A stretch of DNA of 12,612 nt from NCBI GenBank assembly GCA_017452335.1, contig JAFTMP010000252.1, forward strand, positions 1-12,612, in the 5' to 3' direction. A program made the position numbers and the translations under genes. Positions 6,237 through 12,612 of the stretch are shown here, one piece after another. Numbering within the stretch: the first letter of the stretch is position 1; every line of letters starts with the position of its first letter. This stretch comes from Clostridia bacterium. Lineage in GTDB: Bacteria > Bacillota > Clostridia > Oscillospirales > CAG-272. The notes under the pieces are model-generated. The model was not told where the DNA came from. It ran no database searches and worked only from the letters and a program-made list of their open reading frames with translations.

Positions 6237-9200
6237 TTACTTTGCTCTGTACTGTACGTATTCTACTACGTTTGAAACATTATCTTGACCTGCGGGGTTA
6301 GAAGAAGTTGTTTCTTTGTTGACGTCTCTGTAGAAATAGTAGGTGTATACGGGGTCTTGATAATACCAGCGGGTACCATAATGAATCTCATCGTACTCCC
6401 TTAAATACCAATAAGTATCATATGTAGATCCTTGCCAATACTTATATCCTCTGGTGTTGACACCCATTGAACCGCTTTCAGTGAGCTGATATGTTAGGTC
6501 TATTTCCTGATAGTTGTAATAAGAACTTGACTGTACATCACTGCCGTAATCATTTGAGGGTTTTTGCCATCTATAATATACCCAGTGATGCGTTCTTCCG
6601 GTCTCATAGGATTCAGACCAAACATTTCGTACACCGTTAGAGGGATCGGAATAAACAGGTCCTTGTGTTGCGCCCCAACCGGTTCTTACTGTATCATAGT
6701 GAGTCCATCCGGAAAGAGAAGATGATGAATTGGAGGTGTATTCTCTCAACGTGTAAGTCCACTTGCGGCTGACAATTTGTGCGCCTGCAGGTACGGAAGA
6801 GGCTACAGCCCATTCGGTGGGCTTTATCGTCCACTGTGCGTAGAGCGTTGTGTTGCTTGCACCCATTACAGTTGAAGAAGAAACCTTGCTTCCACCGCTT
6901 GCCGCGGTATACCATCCGTTAAAGGTATAATAATCTCTGGTCGGAGTAGGAAGTGTTCCGTATGTGTCTCCATAGTTTACAGACTTCGAGGTGGTGGATA
7001 CACTGCCGCCGTTGGCATTAAAGGTGAGCGTGTAAGAATTTACGCTCCACTGTGCATACAGGGTCTGGGCAGAGGTAATTGATACGGTAGAAGATGCAGT
7101 GATCTTTGTTCCTCCGCTTGTTGCAGTATACCAACCTTTGAAGGTGTAGCCGGTGCGTGTAGGAGTAGGAAGCGTGCCGTAGGTAGAGCTATACGTTACA
7201 GTTTTGCTTGCGGTTGACACACTGCCGCCGTTTGCATCGAATGTAACAGTACTATTTATTGCACTCCATTGAGCGTACAGCGTCTGAGGTGCCGTTGTCG
7301 AAACGGTAGTAGAAGCGGTTATTTGCGTTCCTCCGCTTGCTGCGGTATACCATCCTTTAAAGGTATAGCCTGTTCGTGTAGGAGTTGGCAACGTACCGTA
7401 TTTTGAGCCATAGGTTACAATTATGGTTGCAGGCGATACGCTTCCTCCGTTGGCATTAAAGGAAACGGTGCTTGATGTCAGGTATTGGTTGAATTCGTCC
7501 GGAGTGATGGTAATCAGCTCACCGTCGCTGAAAGAAAGGAACTTGTTGTTTGTGATCTCTCCGCAAATGAGATAATTGCCGTTTACGGAAAGCGTTCCTG
7601 CCACACCTTCATCCGCTTTGCTCATTGCAACATTCTTGGTAATTACAGCATTGTCGCCGGCGGAATTCAGTGCGATGGTACCGAAAAGATAGAGAGCGGT
7701 ATTCTCTGAAGATAAGATCAAGGCGAATCCCGAGCAATTTTCCACCTTTACTCTGTTCAGCGTAACCTTTTCGGAGGACAGCTTTAAGGGGGTGTCGGTG
7801 TTGTTTGCAAAAATTACGTTGTTTACAACGGTTTCGGTTGCTTTAGAATCCAACTGCAGGTTTTTGTAGGTCTTGCCGTCGCTGATGAGGGCAAAGTATT
7901 CGGTCTTTTCGGTGATCACGATCTTTCGACCATCGAAAGACTCCTCCATATCAGAAAGGTTCAAGGTGATTCTCTTGGCTCCCGAAGCAATTGCAGCACT
8001 TGCCACAGAGGCATTGGCTGCGGATACCGATATTTCGGGGGCATTTTCAAAAGCGTTGCTTCCAAGAGCGGTGATGTACTTGTCTACATTGAATTTTTTA
8101 AGGGATACACAACCTTTAAAGGCGTTTTCTCCGATCTGGGTAATACCGAAGCCGATCACCGTTTCAAGAGCGGTACATCCTTCAAATGCGCTGTCGGGAA
8201 TAGTGGAAATGTACTTGGGCAGAGCTATGCTCTTGATGCTGGTGTTGCCTTTGAAGACGTCTGCTTCAAAACCTCTGACGCGGATGGCAGAGAAGGTGCC
8301 GTCACCGTTGTTCACAGAGATGTATTCGGGAATAATGACGTGTTCTGCGGTGCCATTGTATTCAGTGATCATTTTTGTTTCAGGGTCTATAGTGAGGCCA
8401 TCAGATCTTGCAATAGAATTTGAAACGAATTCGTGAACAGTATAGGGGACTTCAAAGGGCAGAATAGCATTTTCACAGTCATTGAAGTTGGCGTTGTCTT
8501 TGGAGTAGTCCAAATATTCGTGGCGTTCCTTGTCAAGCACATTGTAGGTGTAGGTGAAGTAGGAGTTGGTGGCGAGGTCGTAGCCCACCACTGCAAATAC
8601 GTGTACAGTTCCGGCGGTTACCAGTCTATAATATCCGGTTGCATCGCTGGAAAGCTCAATAGTTTTACTGTAAGATATCTGCTCTTCGGTAGAGTATTCT
8701 ACGTAAGAAGCATACTCATTAGACAATTCTTGACTTTCGCCGGTTGAGGTGGTAGAACTGTTGTTTCCACCTCTGGATTCTGTGCTGGTATAGGAATAAC
8801 GATTGAAAATAGCCGAGGAAATGATGCTGGATATTTCCGAAATGTGGTTTGTGGACGAGCTTTTTTCGTAGCTATCGGAAGAATTCCAAGAACTTGAAGA
8901 ACTGCTGCTGGTGTCCCAATGAGATTCGCTATTATTAGTTTCTTCTGTGCCAACATTTGTGTTTCTCGAAGAAGCTGCTGAGAAAGAGTTTTTTTCATTC
9001 TGTGTCATATCCGTACTAACGCCGGCTGAAATTTCTGTTCCCATATTGTACCGAGCAGCAGCAGGTCCAGCCTGCATTGATGCGGAAAGAGATACATCAG
9101 CATGTAGATTCACGCTTGTTCCCTTTTCTTTTTCTGTCGTGTACGATCCGTTTATTCCTGTAGAAGTGTCATTAGTAACTTTGGAGGATGAGGAACTTGA

Positions 9201-11072
9201 ATTACCGGAAGATGTGGATGAAGAAGTTGAACCACTCGTACTGTTACTTACATAGTACTTTCCTTCTATAACATTGCCGTTACTGTCAGTTTTCTGTTCA
9301 GTTTTTCCTATTTGTTCTTCGTTCTCATTAGTGGCTGAGGTTGTGTCGTTCCAATCCTCGGACAGCGTCCAGGAAGAGGTCTTGGTGGTGGCATTGGAGA
9401 TGGTTTTGGCAATGGTATCACCAAAGCCCTCTCCAAGGGTTTTGGTGTAGGAATACTCTTTTGTGATTTTAACTCCCTGAGAGTTACCGATGTATTCGAT
9501 GGTTGCCAAGGGAACGTTTTCAATGGTACCGATCTCGTATACAAAGAGATACTGAGAAGCGCCCATATCCTCAATGATGATGGGGTCGGCAAGATTGCTT
9601 ACTGCCCTTGCCTGGTTTCTGTTGCTGGTCCAGTTTGCGTGGAGCGTCAGGTTGCCTGTGGTGCCCTTGGGGAGGGAGGTCACGATCTGACCGTCCATAG
9701 ACCAGCCGACGAAGGTATAGCCAAACCAAGAAGGATTGGTCAAGGTCACTTCCTTGTCAACGGTGTAGGTCAATCCTTCCCAAGGAACATCGGGGGAGTC
9801 AAAGGTGATGGTATAGGTGACCTTTTCCCACTGCGCGTAAAGAGTTTTGCTGCCGGCGCTGCCTGCGGGAATTTCGGTTACCTGCGTGCCGCCTGTTTGT
9901 GCGGTGTACCAGCCCTTGAAGTTGTAGCCCGGAACGATCAGATCTTTCAGTGCCAGACCGTCCTGGGTGGTGTATTTTGCAGGGTTGGTGTTTTCAATGG
10001 TAACTCCTGCAAGATAGGTATCGCTTCCTGCGATATGATAGGTAATGGCGTATTCGTCCTTTTGGAGCGTGGGGATCTCTTCCTGTGCAATGAGAACCTC
10101 TCCGCATACGGAGCAGTGGGAGCCTTCTGTTTTACCTACGGTGTCGTAGGTGGGCTCTACTGCAGGATCGGTCACGGGGGTGTGACCCGTTGCGTCGATC
10201 ACGGTATCGTCAAGAGTGATCTCCACCGTTCTTTCTTCATTGCTGTAGTATCTTGCACATTCTGCGCAGTACCAGTATGCGATGTTACCGTTTTCGTCAC
10301 ATGTCGCATCCTTAGCGGGCACTGCAGTGAGCTCGTGAGCACATCTCTTGTGGGAGGGCTTTAATTCCACGCCGTAACCGCCTGCGATAAAGCGTCTGAT
10401 GGCAACAACGTCCGTGGTGTTCAAGATGCCGTCGTTGTTGGTGTCAGCGGCAAGCTCGTGGATGCTGATGCCGTATCCACCGGCTATAAAGCGCCTTAGG
10501 GCGACAACGTCCGTTGTGTTAATGAGACCGTCTTCGTTTACATCCCCGGGGGTGTAGTCGATGACCTGGATGTAGCCCTGGATGAACATTACGGGGATGG
10601 GATTCATATCGTTGTCGATAATGGCGCCGCTCTTGTGAGAAAGGCGTACGCTGATCAGATCATCGATCTGCGCATCCTCTGAAACCTCAAAGGTCAGCTT
10701 GGCGATCACGCCGTCAGTGACGTCGCTCTCCTTTACTTCCTCGGCGTCCCAGGGAAGCTGACAGCCGCTGCTGAGATCCTTGGGCTTGGTAAAGCTCATG
10801 TAGCTCAGCGCCTCGCCGTTTTCAACGGCAATCAGTGTGGCAAGTGTTTCGTCGTATTCTACCGACAGGGTCATGCCAAGAATACCGGGGTTGTCTGCAA
10901 TCGCCAGCTCCACCTCAACGGTGGCACCTGCTTTGGCTGTGGTACTGCCTACGGCGATCACGGCGGTTGGTGTCTCTTCTGCGGCGCTTGAAACCAAGAA
11001 TTCCATGGGAATCATGGGCAGCACCATCATCAGAGCTAATAAGAATGACAGAAAACGTTTATTGGCTTTCAT
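6237..11072 (-). CDS. Giant secreted multidomain surface protein (cohesin, dockerin, InlB repeats, BspA-type LRR)
   Basis: An exported 1611-aa mosaic protein. Signal peptide: residues 1-31 (KANKR, hydrophobic core, cut near SSA-AEE). Cohesin-like domain: 35-172. Complete dockerin: 175-237, with two calcium loops (D177/N179/D181/N185/D188 and D210/N212/D214/N218/D221), each followed by RRFIAGGYG. Cys-pair module: 244-336 (C244, C258, C269/C272, C320/C323). Two InlB/Flg_new-like repeats: 341-416 and 419-481. Ser/Thr/Asn-rich module: about 490-800, then an ordered segment (805-885) that I cannot assign to a family. BspA-type leucine-rich repeats: about 930-1013 (FEGCTALETV, FKGCVSLKKF). Probable beta-solenoid: 1014-1198. 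Three InlB-like repeats: 1202-1414. Tyr/Trp-rich C-terminal domain: 1419-1611. No LPxTG, SLH or C-terminal membrane segment is present, so retention may rely on cohesin-dockerin contacts or on the repeats. The ribosome binding site is AAAAGGAG (11079-11086). It is cotranscribed with the upstream gene, with 19 bp between them. Adhesion or assembly is the likely role, by inference from the modules; no catalytic domain is visible. Confidence 0.9.
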   Translation of the reverse strand: MKANKRFLSFLLALMMVLPMIPMEFLVSSAAEETPTAVIAVGSTTAKAGATVEVELAIADNPGILGMTLSVEYDETLATLIAVENGEALSYMSFTKPKDLSSGCQLPWDAEEVKESDVTDGVIAKLTFEVSEDAQIDDLISVRLSHKSGAIIDNDMNPIPVMFIQGYIQVIDYTPGDVNEDGLINTTDVVALRRFIAGGYGISIHELAADTNNDGILNTTDVVAIRRFIAGGYGVELKPSHKRCAHELTAVPAKDATCDENGNIAYWYCAECARYYSNEERTVEITLDDTVIDATGHTPVTDPAVEPTYDTVGKTEGSHCSVCGEVLIAQEEIPTLQKDEYAITYHIAGSDTYLAGVTIENTNPAKYTTQDGLALKDLIVPGYNFKGWYTAQTGGTQVTEIPAGSAGSKTLYAQWEKVTYTITFDSPDVPWEGLTYTVDKEVTLTNPSWFGYTFVGWSMDGQIVTSLPKGTTGNLTLHANWTSNRNQARAVSNLADPIIIEDMGASQYLFVYEIGTIENVPLATIEYIGNSQGVKITKEYSYTKTLGEGFGDTIAKTISNATTKTSSWTLSEDWNDTTSATNENEEQIGKTEQKTDSNGNVIEGKYYVSNSTSGSTSSSTSSGNSSSSSSKVTNDTSTGINGSYTTEKEKGTSVNLHADVSLSASMQAGPAAARYNMGTEISAGVSTDMTQNEKNSFSAASSRNTNVGTEETNNSESHWDTSSSSSSSWNSSDSYEKSSSTNHISEISSIISSAIFNRYSYTSTESRGGNNSSTTSTGESQELSNEYASYVEYSTEEQISYSKTIELSSDATGYYRLVTAGTVHVFAVVGYDLATNSYFTYTYNVLDKERHEYLDYSKDNANFNDCENAILPFEVPYTVHEFVSNSIARSDGLTIDPETKMITEYNGTAEHVIIPEYISVNNGDGTFSAIRVRGFEADVFKGNTSIKSIALPKYISTIPDSAFEGCTALETVIGFGITQIGENAFKGCVSLKKFNVDKYITALGSNAFENAPEISVSAANASVASAAIASGAKRITLNLSDMEESFDGRKIVITEKTEYFALISDGKTYKNLQLDSKATETVVNNVIFANNTDTPLKLSSEKVTLNRVKVENCSGFALILSSENTALYLFGTIALNSAGDNAVITKNVAMSKADEGVAGTLSVNGNYLICGEITNNKFLSFSDGELITITPDEFNQYLTSSTVSFNANGGSVSPATIIVTYGSKYGTLPTPTRTGYTFKGWYTAASGGTQITASTTVSTTAPQTLYAQWSAINSTVTFDANGGSVSTASKTVTYSSTYGTLPTPTRTGYTFKGWYTATSGGTKITASSTVSITSAQTLYAQWSVNSYTLTFNANGGSVSTTSKSVNYGDTYGTLPTPTRDYYTFNGWYTAASGGSKVSSSTVMGASNTTLYAQWTIKPTEWAVASSVPAGAQIVSRKWTYTLREYTSNSSSSLSGWTHYDTVRTGWGATQGPVYSDPSNGVRNVWSESYETGRTHHWVYYRWQKPSNDYGSDVQSSSYYNYQEIDLTYQLTESGSMGVNTRGYKYWQGSTYDTYWYLREYDEIHYGTRWYYQDPVYTYYFYRDVNKETTSSNPAGQDNVSNVVEYVQYRAK
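6831..7469 (-). repeat. Three tandem InlB-like (Flg_new) repeats within the large surface protein
   Basis: The units cover residues 1202-1270, 1275-1343 and 1347-1414, with a period of about 72-73 residues. Each begins (T/L)xFxANGGSVS, passes through YGTLPTPTR and TFxGWYTA(A/T)SGG, and ends TLYAQW. The protein match between units is very high, while the DNA copies differ at many third-codon positions, so the duplications are not recent. These modules are beta-rich stalk or spacer domains in surface proteins. Confidence 0.9.
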
Positions 11073-11091
11073 TTTTTTCTCCTTTTCTCAA

Positions 11092-12144
11092 TTATTCAAC
11101 GGTGATCGTTCCGTTTTTCAATACCAGCGCAACAGGCATCATATCGTTGTCGATCACGGCACCGTTATCATAACTGAATGCAATGCTGTATGCGCCCGCA
11201 GATGCTTCCTCTAAAACGGTGAATGTCAAGGTGAGCATTACGCCGTTGGTGGCGTCCTCGGGCAGAACCTCTTCGGCATCCCAGGGGAATCTGCATCCGC
11301 TGGCAAGATTTTTGGGTGTGGTGAAGGTCATTTCGCCAAGTGCATCGCCCTTGGTGATCTTCTTGAGCTGCAGGGCGCTTTCATCATACTGCAGCTCCAA
11401 GGTCATACCCAAAATACCGGGGTTATTTTTCATGGATACAGTAACGGTAACCTCCTGCCCTGCGCTTGCCGTGGCGTTGCTCACCGTTACGGTGGGCTCG
11501 GTGGAGGTGGTTGAAGCCTCGTAAAGAGCCGTGATCGTCAAATTGGAATTGACAACAGCGAAGCTCTGATCCCAACCGATAAAGGTGTAGCCCTCTCTTG
11601 TGGGTGCGGCGGGTGCAGTGGCAGATGCTCCGCTTTCTACGGTTTGGGTCTTCAATACGGTGCCATTCCAATCCTTAAAGGTCACGGTGTAGGAAAGGGG
11701 CGCGGTGCTGCCGCCGGCAACGCCGGTATCAATTTTTAAACCGTCGTCAAATTCCAGCCAAATGGTGCCGTTTTCCCCAACGTATACCGATTTCACGCCC
11801 TTGTTTGCTAAGTTTGCATCGATATCGGAAAGTGCGGGGATCTCAACCTGTTCGACTAAGATCTCTCTGCAGATCGTGCAGTAGCTTCCTGTGGTATAGC
11901 CCGGCTCTGTGGCAGTGGGTGCCTTGCCCGGCAGATACTTTTCGTTGTGCCCGCATCCTGTGGACAGATAATTGAGCAATGTGGTAACGTCGCCGATTGT
12001 GATCTTACCGTCGGCATTGACGTCAAATTGCCGAAGCTGCTGTCCTGCGTCTGTTAAGGTTTCCGCTCCCGCACAAAACAGCGCGAAAGAAGAAAGAAGA
12101 AGCAAAACGCAAATGGAAATTGCCAGAATAGTTTGTTTTTTCAT
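11092..12144 (-). CDS. Secreted cohesin-like protein with a single-repeat dockerin
   Basis: A 350-aa exported protein, first in the surface operon. Signal peptide: residues 1-27 (MKKQTIL, hydrophobic run, cut near CAGA-ET). One dockerin-type calcium loop: DVNADGKITIGD (41-52; D41, N43, D45, T49, D52) with a following helix, and no second repeat. A short Cys module follows: C64 and C89/C92 in the pattern GSYCTIC. An InlB-like repeat spans 150-209 (TREGYTFIGW). The C-terminal cohesin-like domain (216-350) shares NPGILGMTL, SGC-x2-PWDAEEV and IDNDM with the N-terminal cohesin of the downstream 1611-aa protein. Order of modules is reversed relative to that protein. The start at 12144 has a strong AAGGAGGG ribosome binding site (12149-12156). 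No sortase motif or membrane anchor is seen. A structural or scaffold role is inferred; no enzyme domain is visible. Confidence 0.88.
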   Translation of the reverse strand: MKKQTILAISICVLLLLSSFALFCAGAETLTDAGQQLRQFDVNADGKITIGDVTTLLNYLSTGCGHNEKYLPGKAPTATEPGYTTGSYCTICREILVEQVEIPALSDIDANLANKGVKSVYVGENGTIWLEFDDGLKIDTGVAGGSTAPLSYTVTFKDWNGTVLKTQTVESGASATAPAAPTREGYTFIGWDQSFAVVNSNLTITALYEASTTSTEPTVTVSNATASAGQEVTVTVSMKNNPGILGMTLELQYDESALQLKKITKGDALGEMTFTTPKNLASGCRFPWDAEEVLPEDATNGVMLTLTFTVLEEASAGAYSIAFSYDNGAVIDNDMMPVALVLKNGTITVE

Positions 12145-12164
12145 GAAACCCTCCTTGTATCAAA

Positions 12165-12178
12165 CTATTTTAAAATAG
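12165..12178. promoter_or_regulatory. Perfect 14-bp palindrome upstream of the surface operon
   Basis: CTATTTTAAAATAG is self-complementary and lies between the predicted transcription start and the ribosome binding site of the surface operon. It could be a protein-binding site or part of leader folding. The sequence alone does not decide, and A/T-rich palindromes of this size can arise by chance. Confidence 0.35.
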
Positions 12179-12181
12179 AAC

Positions 12182-12223
12182 GGGGTGCTTTTTTAGAATA
12201 AAATTTCAAAAAAAGCACATCCC
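12182..12223 (-). other. Long hairpin in the leader of the surface operon
   Basis: On the minus strand, GTGCTTTTTT pairs with AAAAAAGCAC around a loop of about 14 nt, and an outer GGG/CCC pairing extends the stem across a 2-nt bulge. It would lie at or near the transcript 5' end. A stabilising leader hairpin is the simplest reading. It lacks a clean trailing U-run on the exit side, so it is not a convincing terminator. Confidence 0.55.
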
Positions 12224-12229
12224 ATGTTC

Positions 12230-12258
12230 ATAATATCACAATATTTTATTGATGTCAA
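12230..12258 (-). promoter_or_regulatory. Predicted promoter of the surface-protein operon
   Basis: On the minus strand, a perfect TTGACA (12253-12258) and TATTAT (12230-12235) are separated by 17 bases, with a TG one base before the -10 (extended -10). The predicted start is near 12223, giving a leader of about 80 nt. Confidence 0.85.
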
Positions 12259-12290
12259 GTGAAAATATCATTTTGATAATGCGATATCAC
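12233..12290. promoter_or_regulatory. ATATCA motif cluster in the divergent promoter region
   Basis: ATATCACA occurs at 12233-12240, ATATCA at 12265-12270 and ATATCAC at 12284-12290 (plus strand). The first overlaps the -10 of the surface operon, the second lies just upstream of the XRE gene's -35, and the third falls between its -35 and -10. The placement fits operators for the XRE regulator acting on both promoters, though base composition here is A/T-rich. Confidence 0.4.
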
Positions 12291-12300
12291 ATTTTATACT
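12273..12300 (+). promoter_or_regulatory. Predicted promoter of the XRE regulator gene
   Basis: TTGATA (-35, 12273-12278) and TATACT (-10, 12295-12300) are separated by 16 bases. A small inverted repeat, ACAAT-GTA-ATTGT (12303-12315), lies directly downstream, around the expected transcription start. Confidence 0.65.
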
Positions 12301-12331
12301 GTACAATGTAATTGTGAGGGGAGGCGGTCTC

Positions 12332-12612
12332 ATGATATCGGATAAGATCAAGATCCTGCGTGAAAAGAATAATCTTACGCAAGCAGAGCTCGCAAGACAG
12401 TTGGGCATTACCCGCTCGGGGGTGAATGCCTGGGAAATGGGTATTTCTGTGCCCTCTACCCAGTACGTTGTGGAATTGGCAATGTTTTTTCGTGTTTCCA
12501 CCGACTATCTTTTGGACCTGCCCGATACCGCGACGGTATCGGTACAGGGACTTAGTGACAGAGAGATCGCGTCGATTGTGGAAATTATTGAGTGTTACAG
12601 GCAGCGGAAGGT
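12332..12612 (+). CDS. XRE-family helix-turn-helix regulator, 3' truncated by the window edge
   Basis: An open frame from ATG at 12332 runs off the window without a stop codon (93 full codons visible). It starts MISDKIKILREKNNLTQAEL, followed by ARQLGITRSGVNAWEMG, a classic Cro/C1-type helix-turn-helix (about residues 4-58), then FFRVSTDYLLDLPD, which closes the domain. After it come about 25 residues with a probable helix (LSDREIASIVEIIECY). Start choice is backed by GGGGAGG 7 bases upstream (within 12317-12324). The gene is divergent from the surface-protein operon, with a shared intergenic region of 187 bp, so control of that operon and of itself is plausible. The unseen remainder is probably short, since family members of this build are often about 100-130 aa. 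Confidence 0.88.
   Translation, partial: MISDKIKILREKNNLTQAELARQLGITRSGVNAWEMGISVPSTQYVVELAMFFRVSTDYLLDLPDTATVSVQGLSDREIASIVEIIECYRQRK

Noticed and set aside
10557..10970. Interpretation of the operon as a true cellulosome locus
   Set aside because: No glycoside hydrolase, carbohydrate-binding module or multi-cohesin scaffoldin is visible. Only one cohesin-like domain is present per protein.
12064..12144. Possible lipoprotein signal (ALFC at residues 21-24) in the 350-aa surface protein
   Set aside because: The residue before the cysteine is Phe, where a lipobox needs Gly, Ala or Ser. An ordinary signal peptidase I site (CAGA-ET) fits better.
12182..12223. Leader hairpin read as a transcription terminator or attenuator of the surface operon
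   Set aside because: On the minus strand the stem is followed by CCCCGTTC rather than a U-run, and no leader peptide is evident.

Overview
The window most likely comes from an anaerobic, gut-type Clostridia species (Bacillota, Oscillospirales-like). This is an inference from purine-rich AGGAGG-type ribosome binding sites, A/T-rich sigma-A-like promoters in a roughly mid-GC genome, a MarR plus heterodimeric ABC exporter cassette, and a secreted protein pair built from cohesin, dockerin, InlB-type and BspA-type modules. The species cannot be named from the sequence.

Layout. (1) 1-1450, minus strand: a single-gene unit with a promoter, a divergent adenylosuccinate synthase (purA) and a 13-bp-stem terminator. 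(2) 1574-6215, plus strand: a near-consensus promoter with a palindromic operator just downstream of its -10 box, then a MarR-family regulator and two ABC exporter half-transporters spaced 18 bp apart. The unit ends at a perfect 20-bp-stem terminator that is U-flanked on both strands, so it also serves the convergent operon. (3) 12258-6237, minus strand: a two-gene operon of exported proteins. The first (350 aa) has a single-repeat dockerin, a CxxC module, an InlB-like repeat and a C-terminal cohesin-like domain. The second (1611 aa) has an N-terminal cohesin-like domain, a complete two-repeat dockerin, a Cys-pair module, two InlB-like repeats, a large Ser/Thr/Asn-rich module, BspA-type leucine-rich repeats, a probable beta-solenoid, three tandem InlB-like repeats and a Tyr/Trp-rich C-terminal domain. 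(4) 12273-12612, plus strand: a divergent XRE-family regulator cut off by the window edge. Its promoter region shares ATATCA motifs with the surface operon promoter.

How the genes work together. MarR probably represses its own operon and responds to compounds exported by the ABC pair. The NBDs are asymmetric in the way known for BmrCD/LmrCD/EfrAB/TM287-288: subunit 1 lacks the catalytic Glu and switch His, and subunit 2 has an altered signature motif. The two exported proteins carry cohesin and dockerin modules in opposite order and closely related cohesin cores, so they may assemble with each other or with other surface partners. The XRE protein is the natural candidate regulator of that operon.

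The most unusual part is the surface protein operon. A roughly 400-residue central module of the large protein contains a strictly alternating amphipathic beta-hairpin flanked by Ser/Thr-rich strands, followed by a well-structured segment I cannot assign to a named family.
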